A stretch of DNA of 43,324 nt from Flammeovirgaceae bacterium UBA1842 (GCA_002338655.1 DDIU01000041.1:1-43324); one strand, 5' to 3'. Shown: positions 1 to 6,816, counted from the stretch's first letter. Made by a program: numbers and translations. Notes: generated from the sequence alone by a model not told the origin.

Positions 1-32
1 GCACTTTCGCATATGCTTTGCTGAACCATGTT
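1..32 (-). repeat. Partial attC-like repeat cut by the left window edge
   Basis: Read on the minus strand, the lipoprotein gene at 37-573 ends in TAATGCTAAC (39 to 30), the inverse of the GTTAGCATTA that begins its unit near 593. The bases beyond (30 to 1) should be the start of the next recombination-site-like element. Only its first arm is in the window, so folding cannot be judged. The assignment rests on symmetry with the complete element at 591-744. Confidence 0.35.
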
Positions 33-36
33 AGCA

Positions 37-573
37 TTAGTTATTATAGCCTTCAAATGTTGGAAATCCTAAGTCTTTCGCTCTTTTCGTAATCATATCG
101 TTCAATTCTGGGCCTTTCTTTGAATCAAGAACTTCATAAACCGCCTCATCGTATCTGTGAAATACAATTTCGTTGTTTACTACTTTGAAAGTGTGATTGT
201 AATTACTGTAAGTAACGTTCGTTCCAATCCTATTTTCAATAGTAAAATAATTGCGTGTAACTTCAACACCACTAAAATTATCAAATGCCAATCGGTCGTT
301 TCTGCCTTTGAAGTCATAAGAGCCATCTTTTAGACCGAAATAAACTAATACTGGCTTATTGATAGCTGTTGAATCATTAAATTCACAAACTATAATTAAA
401 TCAGAAATACTATCCAGATTTAAGTCGGCTACCTTTTTGTAATGAAGAGTTAAATTGTCGGGAATCAAGTCTTCAATTTTTGATTTTATGTCAGTAATCG
501 TTTTCTCCTTATTATCATTATTTATACATCCAAAAAGACATACAATCAAAATAGAAGTTAAAACTTTATTCAT
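37..573 (-). CDS. Small predicted lipoprotein of unknown function (cassette gene)
   Basis: A 178-residue protein whose N-terminus is a hydrophobic signal sequence ending in the lipobox LFGC at about residues 13-16, so it is probably lipidated and anchored in the cell envelope. The mature part begins INNDNKEK and is polar and acidic, with no further membrane segment. I do not recognise a family. The gene lies between inverted 10-base copies, GTTAGCATTA on its 5' side (minus strand 593 to 584) and TAATGCTAAC overlapping its stop codon (39 to 30). Its ATG is about 19 bases from the first copy. This tight packing between core-like sites resembles an integron gene cassette. No Bacteroidota-type promoter stands directly in front, as is common for cassette genes. 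The reading frame and signal peptide are clear; the function is not. Confidence 0.8.
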   Translation of the reverse strand: MNKVLTSILIVCLFGCINNDNKEKTITDIKSKIEDLIPDNLTLHYKKVADLNLDSISDLIIVCEFNDSTAINKPVLVYFGLKDGSYDFKGRNDRLAFDNFSGVEVTRNYFTIENRIGTNVTYSNYNHTFKVVNNEIVFHRYDEAVYEVLDSKKGPELNDMITKRAKDLGFPTFEGYNN

Positions 574-590
574 TGAGATATATTAATGCT

Positions 591-744
591 AACGCCCGGC
601 TATGATGAGTGGGAATTAGAAAGCACTAACCTCTCGTCTTGCACATAGCCACGCTTTGATTTAAATTTAAAACTTGTGGCGGACTTTCCAATCCCTACGA
701 AAATATCCTGACCACCGAAACCCCATTCATTCATAGCCTATGTT
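591..744 (-). repeat. attC-like imperfect inverted repeat between two gene cassettes
   Basis: The 154-base element begins AAC (591) and ends GTT (744), and its ends are imperfect inverted copies. The left arm reads GGCTATGATGAGTGGG after AACGCCC; the right arm, reversed, reads GGCTATGAATGAATGGGG after AACATA. An inner GCCAC (648-652) / GTGGC (676-680) pair surrounds an AT-rich centre. The flanking bases match across the genes rather than across the element: ACACACAAC with the start of the unit to the right, GTTAGCATTA with the end of the unit to the left. That is the arrangement of attC sites in integron cassette arrays. The cores deviate from the classical RYYYAAC/GTTRRRY consensus. Confidence 0.55.
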
Positions 745-956
745 GTGTGTTTTTTATATTCATCCACTACACTTTGAACATAGTTTTCCAGTTGACTGAC
801 TGTCGATGATTCAATCGTTCCAATTATCATTTCGTAGGCCATTCCAGATCGTGGCAACTTGAATGTTTCAGTTTCACTGGAAGTTAGCGGCCGTTCTAGA
901 CGCTTTTCTAAAAGGACAATTATTTGATTTGTTGCAGAAGTATCAAAGGAATCCAT
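738..956 (-). CDS. Small hypothetical protein, second gene of cassette
   Basis: A 72-residue soluble protein with no signal peptide or membrane segment and an acidic, mostly helical-looking sequence. It ends YKKHTT, encoded by the cassette-end bases, and its TAG stop sits in the first arm of the attC-like repeat. The ATG at 956 is 8 bases after the stop of the preceding gene (965-1243), so the two are probably co-transcribed. The family is not recognised. A two-gene cassette of small proteins could be a toxin-antitoxin or immunity pair, but no toxin motif is visible and this is only a guess from arrangement. Confidence 0.6.
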   Translation of the reverse strand: MDSFDTSATNQIIVLLEKRLERPLTSSETETFKLPRSGMAYEMIIGTIESSTVSQLENYVQSVVDEYKKHTT

Positions 957-964
957 TTTGCCAA

Positions 965-1243
965 TCAGTCTATTTTTTTGTTTAAATACTTTTCAAATCC
1001 TCCGTTATATGGTGAGTTGAAAACTGTTTTGACCCAGTTCCTAAAGCCGTCTTCAGTTTCTATAAGATATTCTTGCTGGTTACTAATTATCCTGAGTTTG
1101 GCTCCTTGCTTCAGTTGTTGGTTGTATTCGTAAAATGAATTAGCCACCATTCTATATGGGGAAAGTGTATCATAAAGTGCCGCAGATTCCAATTTAATTT
1201 GCAGTTCGTTATCCAAGTAAATTTGATGAATGATTTCTCCCAT
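965..1243 (-). CDS. Small hypothetical protein, first gene of cassette
   Basis: A soluble protein of about 92 residues starting MGEIIHQIYLD. The frame can be extended to a TTG at 1258, but the ATG at 1243 is preferred: it is preceded by GGAG at a suitable distance (reading TTGGAG CAATTTGAA ATG on the minus strand), which is notable because such ribosome binding sites are rare in this window. The longer start would also lie almost on the cassette boundary. The sequence is mixed alpha/beta-looking, with aromatic residues near the C-terminus (NSPYNGGFEKYL). It has no signal peptide, membrane segment or known motif. The second cassette gene follows after 8 bases. Confidence 0.6.
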   Translation of the reverse strand: MGEIIHQIYLDNELQIKLESAALYDTLSPYRMVANSFYEYNQQLKQGAKLRIISNQQEYLIETEDGFRNWVKTVFNSPYNGGFEKYLNKKID

Positions 1244-1266
1244 TTCAAATTGCTCCAATTACACAC

Positions 1267-1304
1267 AACACCCAGCTATCAACCACTAATGGTTGATATT
1301 TGTT
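1267..1304 (-). repeat. Short attC-like hairpin
   Basis: A 38-base element from AAC (1267) to GTT (1304). It contains ATCAACCA (1278-1285) and TGGTTGAT (1290-1297), a perfect 8-bp stem with loop CTAA. Outside the stem one arm carries the extra bases CCCAGC, so a folded strand would have an unpaired bulge as attC sites do. Its first 13 bases, AACACCCAGCTAT, match the start of the larger element at 591 (AACGCCCGGCTAT). No gene is visible between it and rmuC, so it may be a remnant at the array edge. Confidence 0.45.
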
Positions 1305-1515
1305 TTATAGTTCACTAATCTAGTAATATTTTAATATTTAACCTTTAACGAGTCATCCATTGAGTTTCATTAACTGGTGGTACGGACTTAATAGATCGAT
1401 ATCATCTACTTCTGGCCTCATCGGATGACTTCCTTATGTATTATAGATCAAACAAAATCAGAATAATCAAGATTCATATTGTTAATTCTTGTTAGAACGT
1501 TCATCTTTGAATTGG

Positions 1516-2811
1516 ATGGAGTTATTATGGTTATTTACGGGGTTGATTGTAGGCGGTTTGGCCGCCTGGTTCATTGCAAAATTTAAGTTTGCAAGTGAAA
1601 CGGGTGATGCTGGCAGTTTGCAATTAGAAAAAGAACGTGTCAATGATCTTAAAACGGAGACAGCCTCTTTAAAAGAAAATCTGGAAGCAGAGAGGAGCAA
1701 AGTCATTGACCTTAATCAGAGCTTGGCGACAACGGAAGCCGATTATCGTAACCTTCAGGAAAGACTAGCGGAGCAGAAACAAGAGCTCAAAGGGCTGCAG
1801 GAGCAGTTTTCCGTTCAGTTTAAAAACCTGGCCAACGAGATTTTCGAAGAGAAGACCAAGAAATTCACAGATCAGAATAAAATCAATATTTCAGAAATAC
1901 TTAATCCCTTAAAAGAAAAGATTAGCGACTTTGAAAAAAAGGTAGAGGTCAACAGCAAAGAAAATCTGCAGCATAGCACAGCCTTGCAGGAACAATTGAA
2001 AGGGTTGAAGGAGCTTAATCAACAGATGACCAAGGAGACTGAGAACCTGACCAAGGCACTAAAGGGAGACAGCAAGGCCCAGGGTATGTGGGGAGAAATG
2101 CAGATTGAGCTTATTTTGGAAAAAGCCGGCCTCCAAAAGGACGTGCATTATTATAAGGAAAAGAATTTCAAAGCCGATGAAAATCAAAATCAGCGTCCTG
2201 ACTATATCATTCTTTTGCCGGATGACAAGGCCATTGTGCTGGACTCTAAAGTTTCATTGACAGCCTATAGCAATTTTTTCAATGCGGAGGAGGCAGACCA
2301 ATCACGCTACCTGAAGCAGCACATGGATAGCATATACACGCACATTAAATTGCTGAGCGATAAAAAATATCAAAACATTCATGATATCAACCAGCCTGAT
2401 TATGTGCTGATGTTTGTGGCCAACGAACCTGCACTGATGGCTGCATTTAAGGAAGATCATCAATTATATGAAAAGGCACTGGACAGGCATATTGTGCTAG
2501 TAAGCACTACCACTTTGATGGCCACATTAAGTACCATCTCCTATATCTGGAAGCAGGATCTTCAAAATAAGAATGCCATTGAAATTGCCCGTCAGGCTGG
2601 GGCATTGTATGATAAGTTTGTCAATTTCTCTGAAGACCTTATTAAGATCGGTAAGAGTCTGGACCAAACTAAAAATATCTATACTGAAGCCTCCAAAAAA
2701 CTTTATGAAGGCAATGACAACCTAGTGAGGAAGACCGAAAGGTTGAAGGAGCTTGGCGCCAAGACCAGTAAAGCCATTGATCAAAAACTTATAGATAAAG
2801 CTGGGAACTAG
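1516..2811 (+). CDS. rmuC: DNA recombination protein RmuC
   Basis: RmuC-family protein of about 431 residues. Family members have a nuclease-like C-terminal fold and limit inversion or recombination at short repeats. From the N-terminus: one membrane segment (residues about 2-20), a long coiled coil rich in E, K, L and Q (about 25-170), and the conserved RmuC domain with WGEMQIELILEKAGL, RPDYIILLPDDKAIVLDSKVS and the late YIWKQDLQNKNA block. The D...DSK arrangement fits the PD-(D/E)XK-like core. The frame is open to a TTG at 1489, but the ATG at 1516 places the hydrophobic anchor directly at the N-terminus and is preferred. A small gene follows after 3 bases and is probably co-transcribed. 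Confidence 0.9.
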   Translation: MELLWLFTGLIVGGLAAWFIAKFKFASETGDAGSLQLEKERVNDLKTETASLKENLEAERSKVIDLNQSLATTEADYRNLQERLAEQKQELKGLQEQFSVQFKNLANEIFEEKTKKFTDQNKINISEILNPLKEKISDFEKKVEVNSKENLQHSTALQEQLKGLKELNQQMTKETENLTKALKGDSKAQGMWGEMQIELILEKAGLQKDVHYYKEKNFKADENQNQRPDYIILLPDDKAIVLDSKVSLTAYSNFFNAEEADQSRYLKQHMDSIYTHIKLLSDKKYQNIHDINQPDYVLMFVANEPALMAAFKEDHQLYEKALDRHIVLVSTTTLMATLSTISYIWKQDLQNKNAIEIARQAGALYDKFVNFSEDLIKIGKSLDQTKNIYTEASKKLYEGNDNLVRKTERLKELGAKTSKAIDQKLIDKAGN

Positions 2812-2814
2812 GTT

Positions 2815-3018
2815 ATGAAAGGAATTTCCACCAATGTTATCCGCTTGAACAAAAGATACAAACTCAAAAATTATGGAGAAGTCACTGAATTCGAGGTAAT
2901 GGAGTTTCTGAACGAAGGAAACTTTAGACTAAAGGACATTCATACCCTAGAAGAGTATCAACTTGATGAATTAACTGCTTTTGGTAAAGGAAAAGATTTT
3001 GAAATTAGGGAGATCTAA
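2815..3018 (+). CDS. Small conserved-looking hypothetical protein
   Basis: A 67-residue protein with basic N-terminal part (RLNKRYKLKNYGEVTEFEV) and an acidic second half, no signal peptide and no membrane segment. Its pattern of alternating short strands resembles a small SH3-like or beta-barrel fold, but that is only an impression. It starts 3 bases after the rmuC stop, which suggests co-transcription with rmuC and translational coupling. No family was recognised. Confidence 0.65.
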   Translation: MKGISTNVIRLNKRYKLKNYGEVTEFEVMEFLNEGNFRLKDIHTLEEYQLDELTAFGKGKDFEIREI

Positions 3019-3071
3019 TATTGCTGACATCCGAGAAAAGATTTTTTAGTTTGTATAAATATGTTAAAAAT

Positions 3072-3094
3072 ACCCTTTGAATTCCCTAAAGGGT
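3072..3094. terminator. Possible weak terminator hairpin
   Basis: ACCCTTT (3072-3078) and AAAGGGT (3088-3094) form a 7-bp stem with a 9-base loop in the gap between two convergent genes. A second CCCT/AGGG-rich stretch follows at about 3108-3126. Neither is followed by a clear T tract on either strand, so termination is plausible from position rather than from sequence quality. Confidence 0.3.
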
Positions 3095-3171
3095 CATTGC
3101 TTGAAACACCCTCTAGGGCTGGGGTAATTTGATGTCTAAAGAAAAATCTATCCTAGGATGCTTTGGAGTTA

Positions 3172-4143
3172 TTAACATTCCTGTTTAGCAAACTCCTTAG
3201 CATAGTAAGTCAGAATGATATCTGCACCCGCTCTTTTTATGCTCAATAGCACTTCATTCATTATGGCTGTCTTGTCTAGCCAGCCCTTTTCAGCGGCAGC
3301 ACATACCATAGCATATTCGCCACTCACATTGTAAGCAGCAATAGGTAAATCGTAATTATCCTTTAGCAATTTGATCACATCCAAATAGGCCAAAGCAGGC
3401 TTTACCATTAGAAAGTCAGCCCCTTCTTCAACATCTAAATCTGCTTCAATGAGTGCCTCCCTTTGGTTAGCCGGATCCATTTGGTAAGTTTTCTTATCAC
3501 CGCTCTTTGGTGCCGAATCCAAAGCATCCCGAAAAGGGCCATAGAACGCACTGGCATATTTGGCTGTATAAGACATGATTGAAACATTGGAAAAACCCTC
3601 AAGATCAAGTACTTCCCTGATGTAACCCACGCGACCATCCATCATGTCAGATGGCCCTATTATGTCAATGCCTGTACGTGCTTGCGCCAAAGCCATTTTA
3701 CCCAATATCTCCAATGATTCATCATTGAGGATGTTGCCATTTTTATCTACTAAGCCGTCATGCCCATCAGAACTGTAAGGATCCATGGCCACATCCGTCA
3801 TTATACAGGCTTCAGGAAATTCAGCTTTAATCCGTTTGAGTGCCGTCAGGTAGAAAAAAGTGTCATCATAACTTTTGGTAGCTACCTTGTCCTTATGCTT
3901 CTCTTCTACTACTGGGAAAATATCAAAGCTTTTGATACCCAGTTTCATGCATTCATCCACCTCTTTGAGCATATGCTCTATACCCAAGCGATAAATGCCG
4001 GGCATGGATTCCACTTCTATTTTTTTATTGGCACCTTCAAGTAAGAACAGCGGATAAATTAAATCCTTGGCACAAACTTGATTTTCGCGCACCAGCGCAC
4101 GTACCACGGGTGATTTTCTATTTCTACGAGGTCTGATATTCAT
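3172..4143 (-). CDS. hemB: Delta-aminolevulinic acid dehydratase (porphobilinogen synthase)
   Basis: Condenses two 5-aminolevulinate molecules into porphobilinogen in the cytoplasm, the second step of the common tetrapyrrole pathway. The 323-residue length is normal. The two Schiff-base lysines are present in SYTAKYASAFYGPFRDA (Lys about 195) and FLMVKPALAYLDVI (Lys about 248). The metal loop reads DVAMDPYSSDGHDG: the cysteines of zinc-dependent enzymes are replaced by alanine and aspartates, as in the magnesium-type branch. The frame reaches a TTG one codon upstream; the ATG at 4143 is chosen, 3 bases after the stop of the preceding membrane-protein gene, so the two genes are likely co-transcribed. 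Confidence 0.96.
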   Translation of the reverse strand: MNIRPRRNRKSPVVRALVRENQVCAKDLIYPLFLLEGANKKIEVESMPGIYRLGIEHMLKEVDECMKLGIKSFDIFPVVEEKHKDKVATKSYDDTFFYLTALKRIKAEFPEACIMTDVAMDPYSSDGHDGLVDKNGNILNDESLEILGKMALAQARTGIDIIGPSDMMDGRVGYIREVLDLEGFSNVSIMSYTAKYASAFYGPFRDALDSAPKSGDKKTYQMDPANQREALIEADLDVEEGADFLMVKPALAYLDVIKLLKDNYDLPIAAYNVSGEYAMVCAAAEKGWLDKTAIMNEVLLSIKRAGADIILTYYAKEFAKQEC

Positions 4144-4146
4144 CAA

Positions 4147-4695
4147 TTAGGCGGGTAATAGCGTAAGTGGGATGTTCTCGGGATTGTAAACTTTTGGGAA
4201 CCGATTAATACAGAATTTCATCCCACATACTGAAACAAAAATCGCCAAGCCTGAAGGGACTATAAACACCAATGGATTGGCCTCTAAAAGCATAATACTT
4301 AGTACACATGCCGTAAGAATACCAATGATAACCATTATTCTAGTTAAGTACTTAAATGGTGTTGTGCCAAATTTAAATTGGGCAGCCTTATTGTTTTTTA
4401 GATGCAAGTGAAGCACCCTAATAAATGAATTGTAATGATTGAATTGATCGATTAACTTTTTAGAATCGGAATAATTTTTACTGGATATATAAAGGGGCTT
4501 CTGATCAACAATGTTAAGCGTACATGAATATTCTCCCGGTGAACAAAAACCACCGGGGCTATTTAGCCATACCTGATTAACAGAACTGTATTTATACGGA
4601 TAGGTAGCCCCATCCATAATTAAGTTAAAACCATCATCGGTCAGAACGATTTTCCTTAATTTATCTTTTGGTGAATTTTTAAAAACGTACTCCAT
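4147..4695 (-). CDS. Hypothetical protein with two C-terminal membrane segments
   Basis: A 182-residue protein of unrecognised family. Residues about 1-115 are soluble, with alternating strands, and include a Cys-containing stretch NSPGGFCSPGEYSC. Two hydrophobic segments follow (about 119-137 and 141-163), and the tail ends NPENIPLTLLPA. The soluble part followed by paired membrane helices recalls small bacterial PH-like membrane proteins, but no specific motif supports that. It lies between rocD (15 bases upstream) and hemB (3 bases downstream) on the same strand, so an operon is likely although the metabolic link is unclear. Confidence 0.7.
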   Translation of the reverse strand: MEYVFKNSPKDKLRKIVLTDDGFNLIMDGATYPYKYSSVNQVWLNSPGGFCSPGEYSCTLNIVDQKPLYISSKNYSDSKKLIDQFNHYNSFIRVLHLHLKNNKAAQFKFGTTPFKYLTRIMVIIGILTACVLSIMLLEANPLVFIVPSGLAIFVSVCGMKFCINRFPKVYNPENIPLTLLPA

Positions 4696-4710
4696 AAAGC
4701 CAATTTAACT

Positions 4711-5985
4711 TTATTTTTTTTGAAAATCATTAATTGTCTTTTCAATTATATCGCAACATTCATGCAGTTGTTCCTCTGTCATTACCAAAGGTGGTGCAAA
4801 TCTTATGATATTTCCATGTGTGGGTTTAGCCAAAAGACCATTTTCCTTGAGGGCAACACAAAGGTCCCAAGCAGTTGAGCTATCTGGGGAATCATTAATT
4901 AGAATGGCGTTTAATAAACCTTTCCCACGGACTTTGTCAACCAAGTCTGTTGTTTTTATAAATGCCCCCATTCGTTCCCTGAAAATATTACCCAACTTAC
5001 GGGCATTCTGTATCAGATTCTCATCATAAATAACGTCTAGGGCGGCCATGGCCACTTTGGCTCCCAGTGGATTTCCGCCAAAAGTACTTCCGTGCTGCCC
5101 TGGCCTAATGACTTCCATAATGGAATCATCAGCGAGTACTGCTGAAACTGGGAAAACCCCTCCAGATATGGCCTTACCTAAAATTAGCATGTCAGGTCTA
5201 GTATAAGTAGCCTGTTGCTCACATTTACTTTCACAACTACAATCACCACATACCCTTAGTAGTCCACCAGTTCTGGCAATGCCCGTTTGAATTTCATCCG
5301 CCATAAATAAGACATTGGCTTCCTTGCAAAGGGACGCTGCCTTTTTGATATAACCATCATCTGGTACAAATACTCCAGCTTCGCCTTGAATAGGTTCAAC
5401 AAGGAACCCAGCAATATTGTCATCTTTTAGTGCTTTTGCCAAAGCATCAAGGTCATTATAAGGTATTTTTATAAACCCTGGTGTGTAAGGCCCGAAATTT
5501 TTACGGGCATCAGGATCATTGGAAAATGAGATAATGGTGGTAGTACGTCCATGGAAGTTTCCATCACACACTATTATTTTAGCTTCATTTTCAGCAATGC
5601 CTTTTTTCTCATAGGCCCATTTTCTACAGATTTTTATCGCAGTTTCCACTGCTTCGGCACCGGTGTTCATTGGTAACACCTTATCGAATTTAAAATATTC
5701 GGTGATGTATTTTTCATAAGGGCCGAGCACGTCATTGTAAAATGCCCGTGAAGTTAAAGTCAATGTTTCAGCCTGACTTTTCAGGGCATTCACAATTTTT
5801 GGGTGACAATGACCCTGATTGACAGCGCTATAGGAAGAAAGAAAGTCATAATATTTTTTCCCTTCAACATCCCAAACATACACTCCTTCCCCTCTGGCCA
5901 ACACCACGGGCAGGGGATGATAATTGTGTGCACCGTGCTTATCTTCTAATTTTATGGCTTTTTCGCTTGTTAGGGTATCAATCAT
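4711..5985 (-). CDS. rocD: Ornithine aminotransferase (ornithine-oxo-acid transaminase)
   Basis: PLP enzyme that transfers the delta-amino group of ornithine to 2-oxoglutarate, giving glutamate semialdehyde in arginine and ornithine breakdown or proline synthesis. The 424 residues show the class III aminotransferase landmarks: SAVNQGHCHPKIV, MNTGAEAVETAIK, DGNFHGRTTT, LFMADEIQTG and the PLP lysine in LILGKAISGG (Lys271). An unusual cysteine cluster (Cys246, 249, 251, 255; CGDCSCESKC) is inserted just after the ARTG motif and before the PLP lysine segment. It could bind a metal or be a lineage-specific loop. The start at 5985 follows a good -7 element on the minus strand. The membrane-protein gene and hemB follow. 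Confidence 0.94.
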   Translation of the reverse strand: MIDTLTSEKAIKLEDKHGAHNYHPLPVVLARGEGVYVWDVEGKKYYDFLSSYSAVNQGHCHPKIVNALKSQAETLTLTSRAFYNDVLGPYEKYITEYFKFDKVLPMNTGAEAVETAIKICRKWAYEKKGIAENEAKIIVCDGNFHGRTTTIISFSNDPDARKNFGPYTPGFIKIPYNDLDALAKALKDDNIAGFLVEPIQGEAGVFVPDDGYIKKAASLCKEANVLFMADEIQTGIARTGGLLRVCGDCSCESKCEQQATYTRPDMLILGKAISGGVFPVSAVLADDSIMEVIRPGQHGSTFGGNPLGAKVAMAALDVIYDENLIQNARKLGNIFRERMGAFIKTTDLVDKVRGKGLLNAILINDSPDSSTAWDLCVALKENGLLAKPTHGNIIRFAPPLVMTEEQLHECCDIIEKTINDFQKK

Positions 5986-6009
5986 GGTCTTATATATTTA
6001 ATTGCAGGT

Positions 6010-6017
6010 CAAAATTA
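6010..6017 (-). promoter_or_regulatory. -7 promoter element for rocD
   Basis: On the minus strand these bases read TAATTTTG, a full match to the Bacteroidota TAnnTTTG consensus, 24 bases upstream of the rocD ATG. No convincing -33 TTTG was found at the usual distance. It lies one base from a full match on the opposite strand (TAAATTTG, 6019-6026), so the two would compete for polymerase if both are used. Confidence 0.6.
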
Positions 6018-6018
6018 C

Positions 6019-6026
6019 TAAATTTG
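6019..6026 (+). promoter_or_regulatory. Possible distal -7 element upstream of rpmB
   Basis: TAAATTTG fully matches TAnnTTTG on the plus strand. It would give rpmB a leader of about 130 bases. A nearer, better-spaced element lies at 6082-6112. The distal match may be a second promoter or a chance match in AT-rich DNA. Confidence 0.4.
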
Positions 6027-6081
6027 CGTACTCTAAAAAAGCTGATAGAAGGTCAATGGTAAATAATATTTGGAAACGATC

Positions 6082-6112
6082 TTTGATATTTAAATTACTT
6101 TTTGCGATATTT
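6082..6112 (+). promoter_or_regulatory. Promoter for rpmB-rpmG operon
   Basis: TTTG (6082-6085) is followed after 19 bases by GATATTTG (6105-6112), one mismatch from TAnnTTTG. The spacing is that of the Bacteroidota housekeeping promoter. The same -33/-7 combination with identical spacing occurs before accD at 36785-36815, which supports it. Confidence 0.6.
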
Positions 6113-6161
6113 GCAGACCCAAAATAAAAAGGACTATTTTAATTTAATAATTTATAAAGAG

Positions 6162-6401
6162 ATGTCACGAGTTTGCCAGATCACAGGGAAGAGACCTCAG
6201 GTAGGAAACAACGTTTCTCACGCAAAGAACAGAACAAAGAGGAGATTTAATCCAAATCTTCAAAAGAAGAGATTTTTTATCCCTGAGGAAGATAAGTGGA
6301 TAACATTGAAGATTTCAACTTCTGCGCTTAGAACAGTCAACAAGAATGGCATCAGTGCAGTTTTGAAAAAAGCTAGGGCTAACGGAAATACATTAGTATA
6401 A
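6162..6401 (+). CDS. rpmB: 50S ribosomal protein L28
   Basis: A 79-residue large-subunit ribosomal protein. It shows the family landmarks MSRVCQITGKRP at the N-terminus, NNVSHAKNRTKRRFNPNLQ, and the C-terminal ISTSALRTVNKNG block. An open frame extends 20 codons upstream, but that extension contains the promoter region and has no L28 similarity, so the ATG at 6162 is used. It is the first gene of a three-gene ribosomal unit ending in a strong terminator at about 6800. Confidence 0.96.
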   Translation: MSRVCQITGKRPQVGNNVSHAKNRTKRRFNPNLQKKRFFIPEEDKWITLKISTSALRTVNKNGISAVLKKARANGNTLV

Positions 6402-6424
6402 CCGGTCATAAATAATATAATATC

Positions 6425-6607
6425 ATGGCAAAGAAAGGTAACAGAATTCAGGTAATAATGGAATGTACAGAGCACAAAGCTACTGGTCAGCCTGGTACTT
6501 CAAGGTACATTACCACTAAGAACAGAAAGAACACTACCGAGAGATTGGAGTTGAAAAAATACAATCCCATCTTGAAGAAAATGACGATTCACAAAGAAAT
6601 TAAATAA
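6425..6607 (+). CDS. rpmG: 50S ribosomal protein L33
   Basis: A 60-residue large-subunit protein with the L33 pattern: MAKKGNRIQVIMECTEH at the start and a YITTKNRKNTTERLELKKYNP core. Only one cysteine is present where zinc-binding forms have CxxC pairs, so this is the cysteine-poor, non-zinc (C-) type. It follows rpmB by 23 bases and precedes the DUF4295 gene by 2 bases. Normal Bacteroidota arrangement. Confidence 0.96.
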   Translation: MAKKGNRIQVIMECTEHKATGQPGTSRYITTKNRKNTTERLELKKYNPILKKMTIHKEIK

Positions 6608-6609
6608 TC

Positions 6610-6765
6610 ATGGCAAAGAAAGTAGTAGCATCGCTCCAAAAGGCAGAAGGTAAAAATTACGCAAAAGTGATTAGAGCAGTTAAGTCTGAAAAGTCTGGCG
6701 CTTATACCTTTAAGGAAGAGATAGTAACACTTGACAAAGTGCAAAGTACATTGTCTAAAAAGTAA
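6610..6765 (+). CDS. DUF4295 family small basic protein (ribosome-associated, probably bL38)
   Basis: A 51-residue basic protein, MAKKVVASLQKAEGKNYAK at the start and DKVQSTLSKK at the end. It begins 2 bases after the rpmG stop and ends just before the shared terminator. Its sequence and place between rpmG and ftsY match the Bacteroidota DUF4295 family. A novel ribosomal protein, bL38, was described from the Flavobacterium johnsoniae ribosome structure; I believe it belongs to this family, but that is from memory and could not be checked. Co-transcription with two ribosomal protein genes and the K-rich composition support a ribosomal role. Confidence 0.85.
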   Translation: MAKKVVASLQKAEGKNYAKVIRAVKSEKSGAYTFKEEIVTLDKVQSTLSKK

Positions 6766-6787
6766 TAATTACTTTAAAATATAGTTT

Positions 6788-6816
6788 AAAAAAAGTCCCT
6801 TCTGGGACTTTTTTGT
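6788..6816 (+). terminator. Rho-independent terminator of rpmB-rpmG-DUF4295
   Basis: The stem AAAAAGTCCC/GGGACTTTTT closes a TTCT loop (6800-6803) and is followed by a run of T. A strong intrinsic terminator. It isolates ftsY, whose ATG is only 35 bases further on, so ftsY depends on read-through or its own promoter. Confidence 0.88.

Larger units (their letters stand above)
594..1268 (-). mobile_element. Putative two-gene integron-like cassette
   Basis: Read on the minus strand, the unit starts after the G of GTTGTGTGT (1269 to 1261), carries two closely spaced small genes in the same direction, and ends with ACACACAAC leading into the attC-like repeat 744-591. The last stop codon lies at the edge of the repeat and the first start codon is about 25 bases after the unit boundary. 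All of these are cassette traits. No integrase gene is in the window, so this would be an array without a nearby integrase. The alternative is a dispersed Bacteroidota repeat that only resembles attC. Confidence 0.45.

Noticed and set aside
600..734. A 44-codon open frame on the minus strand inside the attC-like repeat (starting MNEWGFGGQD)
   Set aside because: It lies wholly within the inverted-repeat element, overlaps both its arms, has no promoter or ribosome-binding site, and is best explained as chance openness of the repeat.
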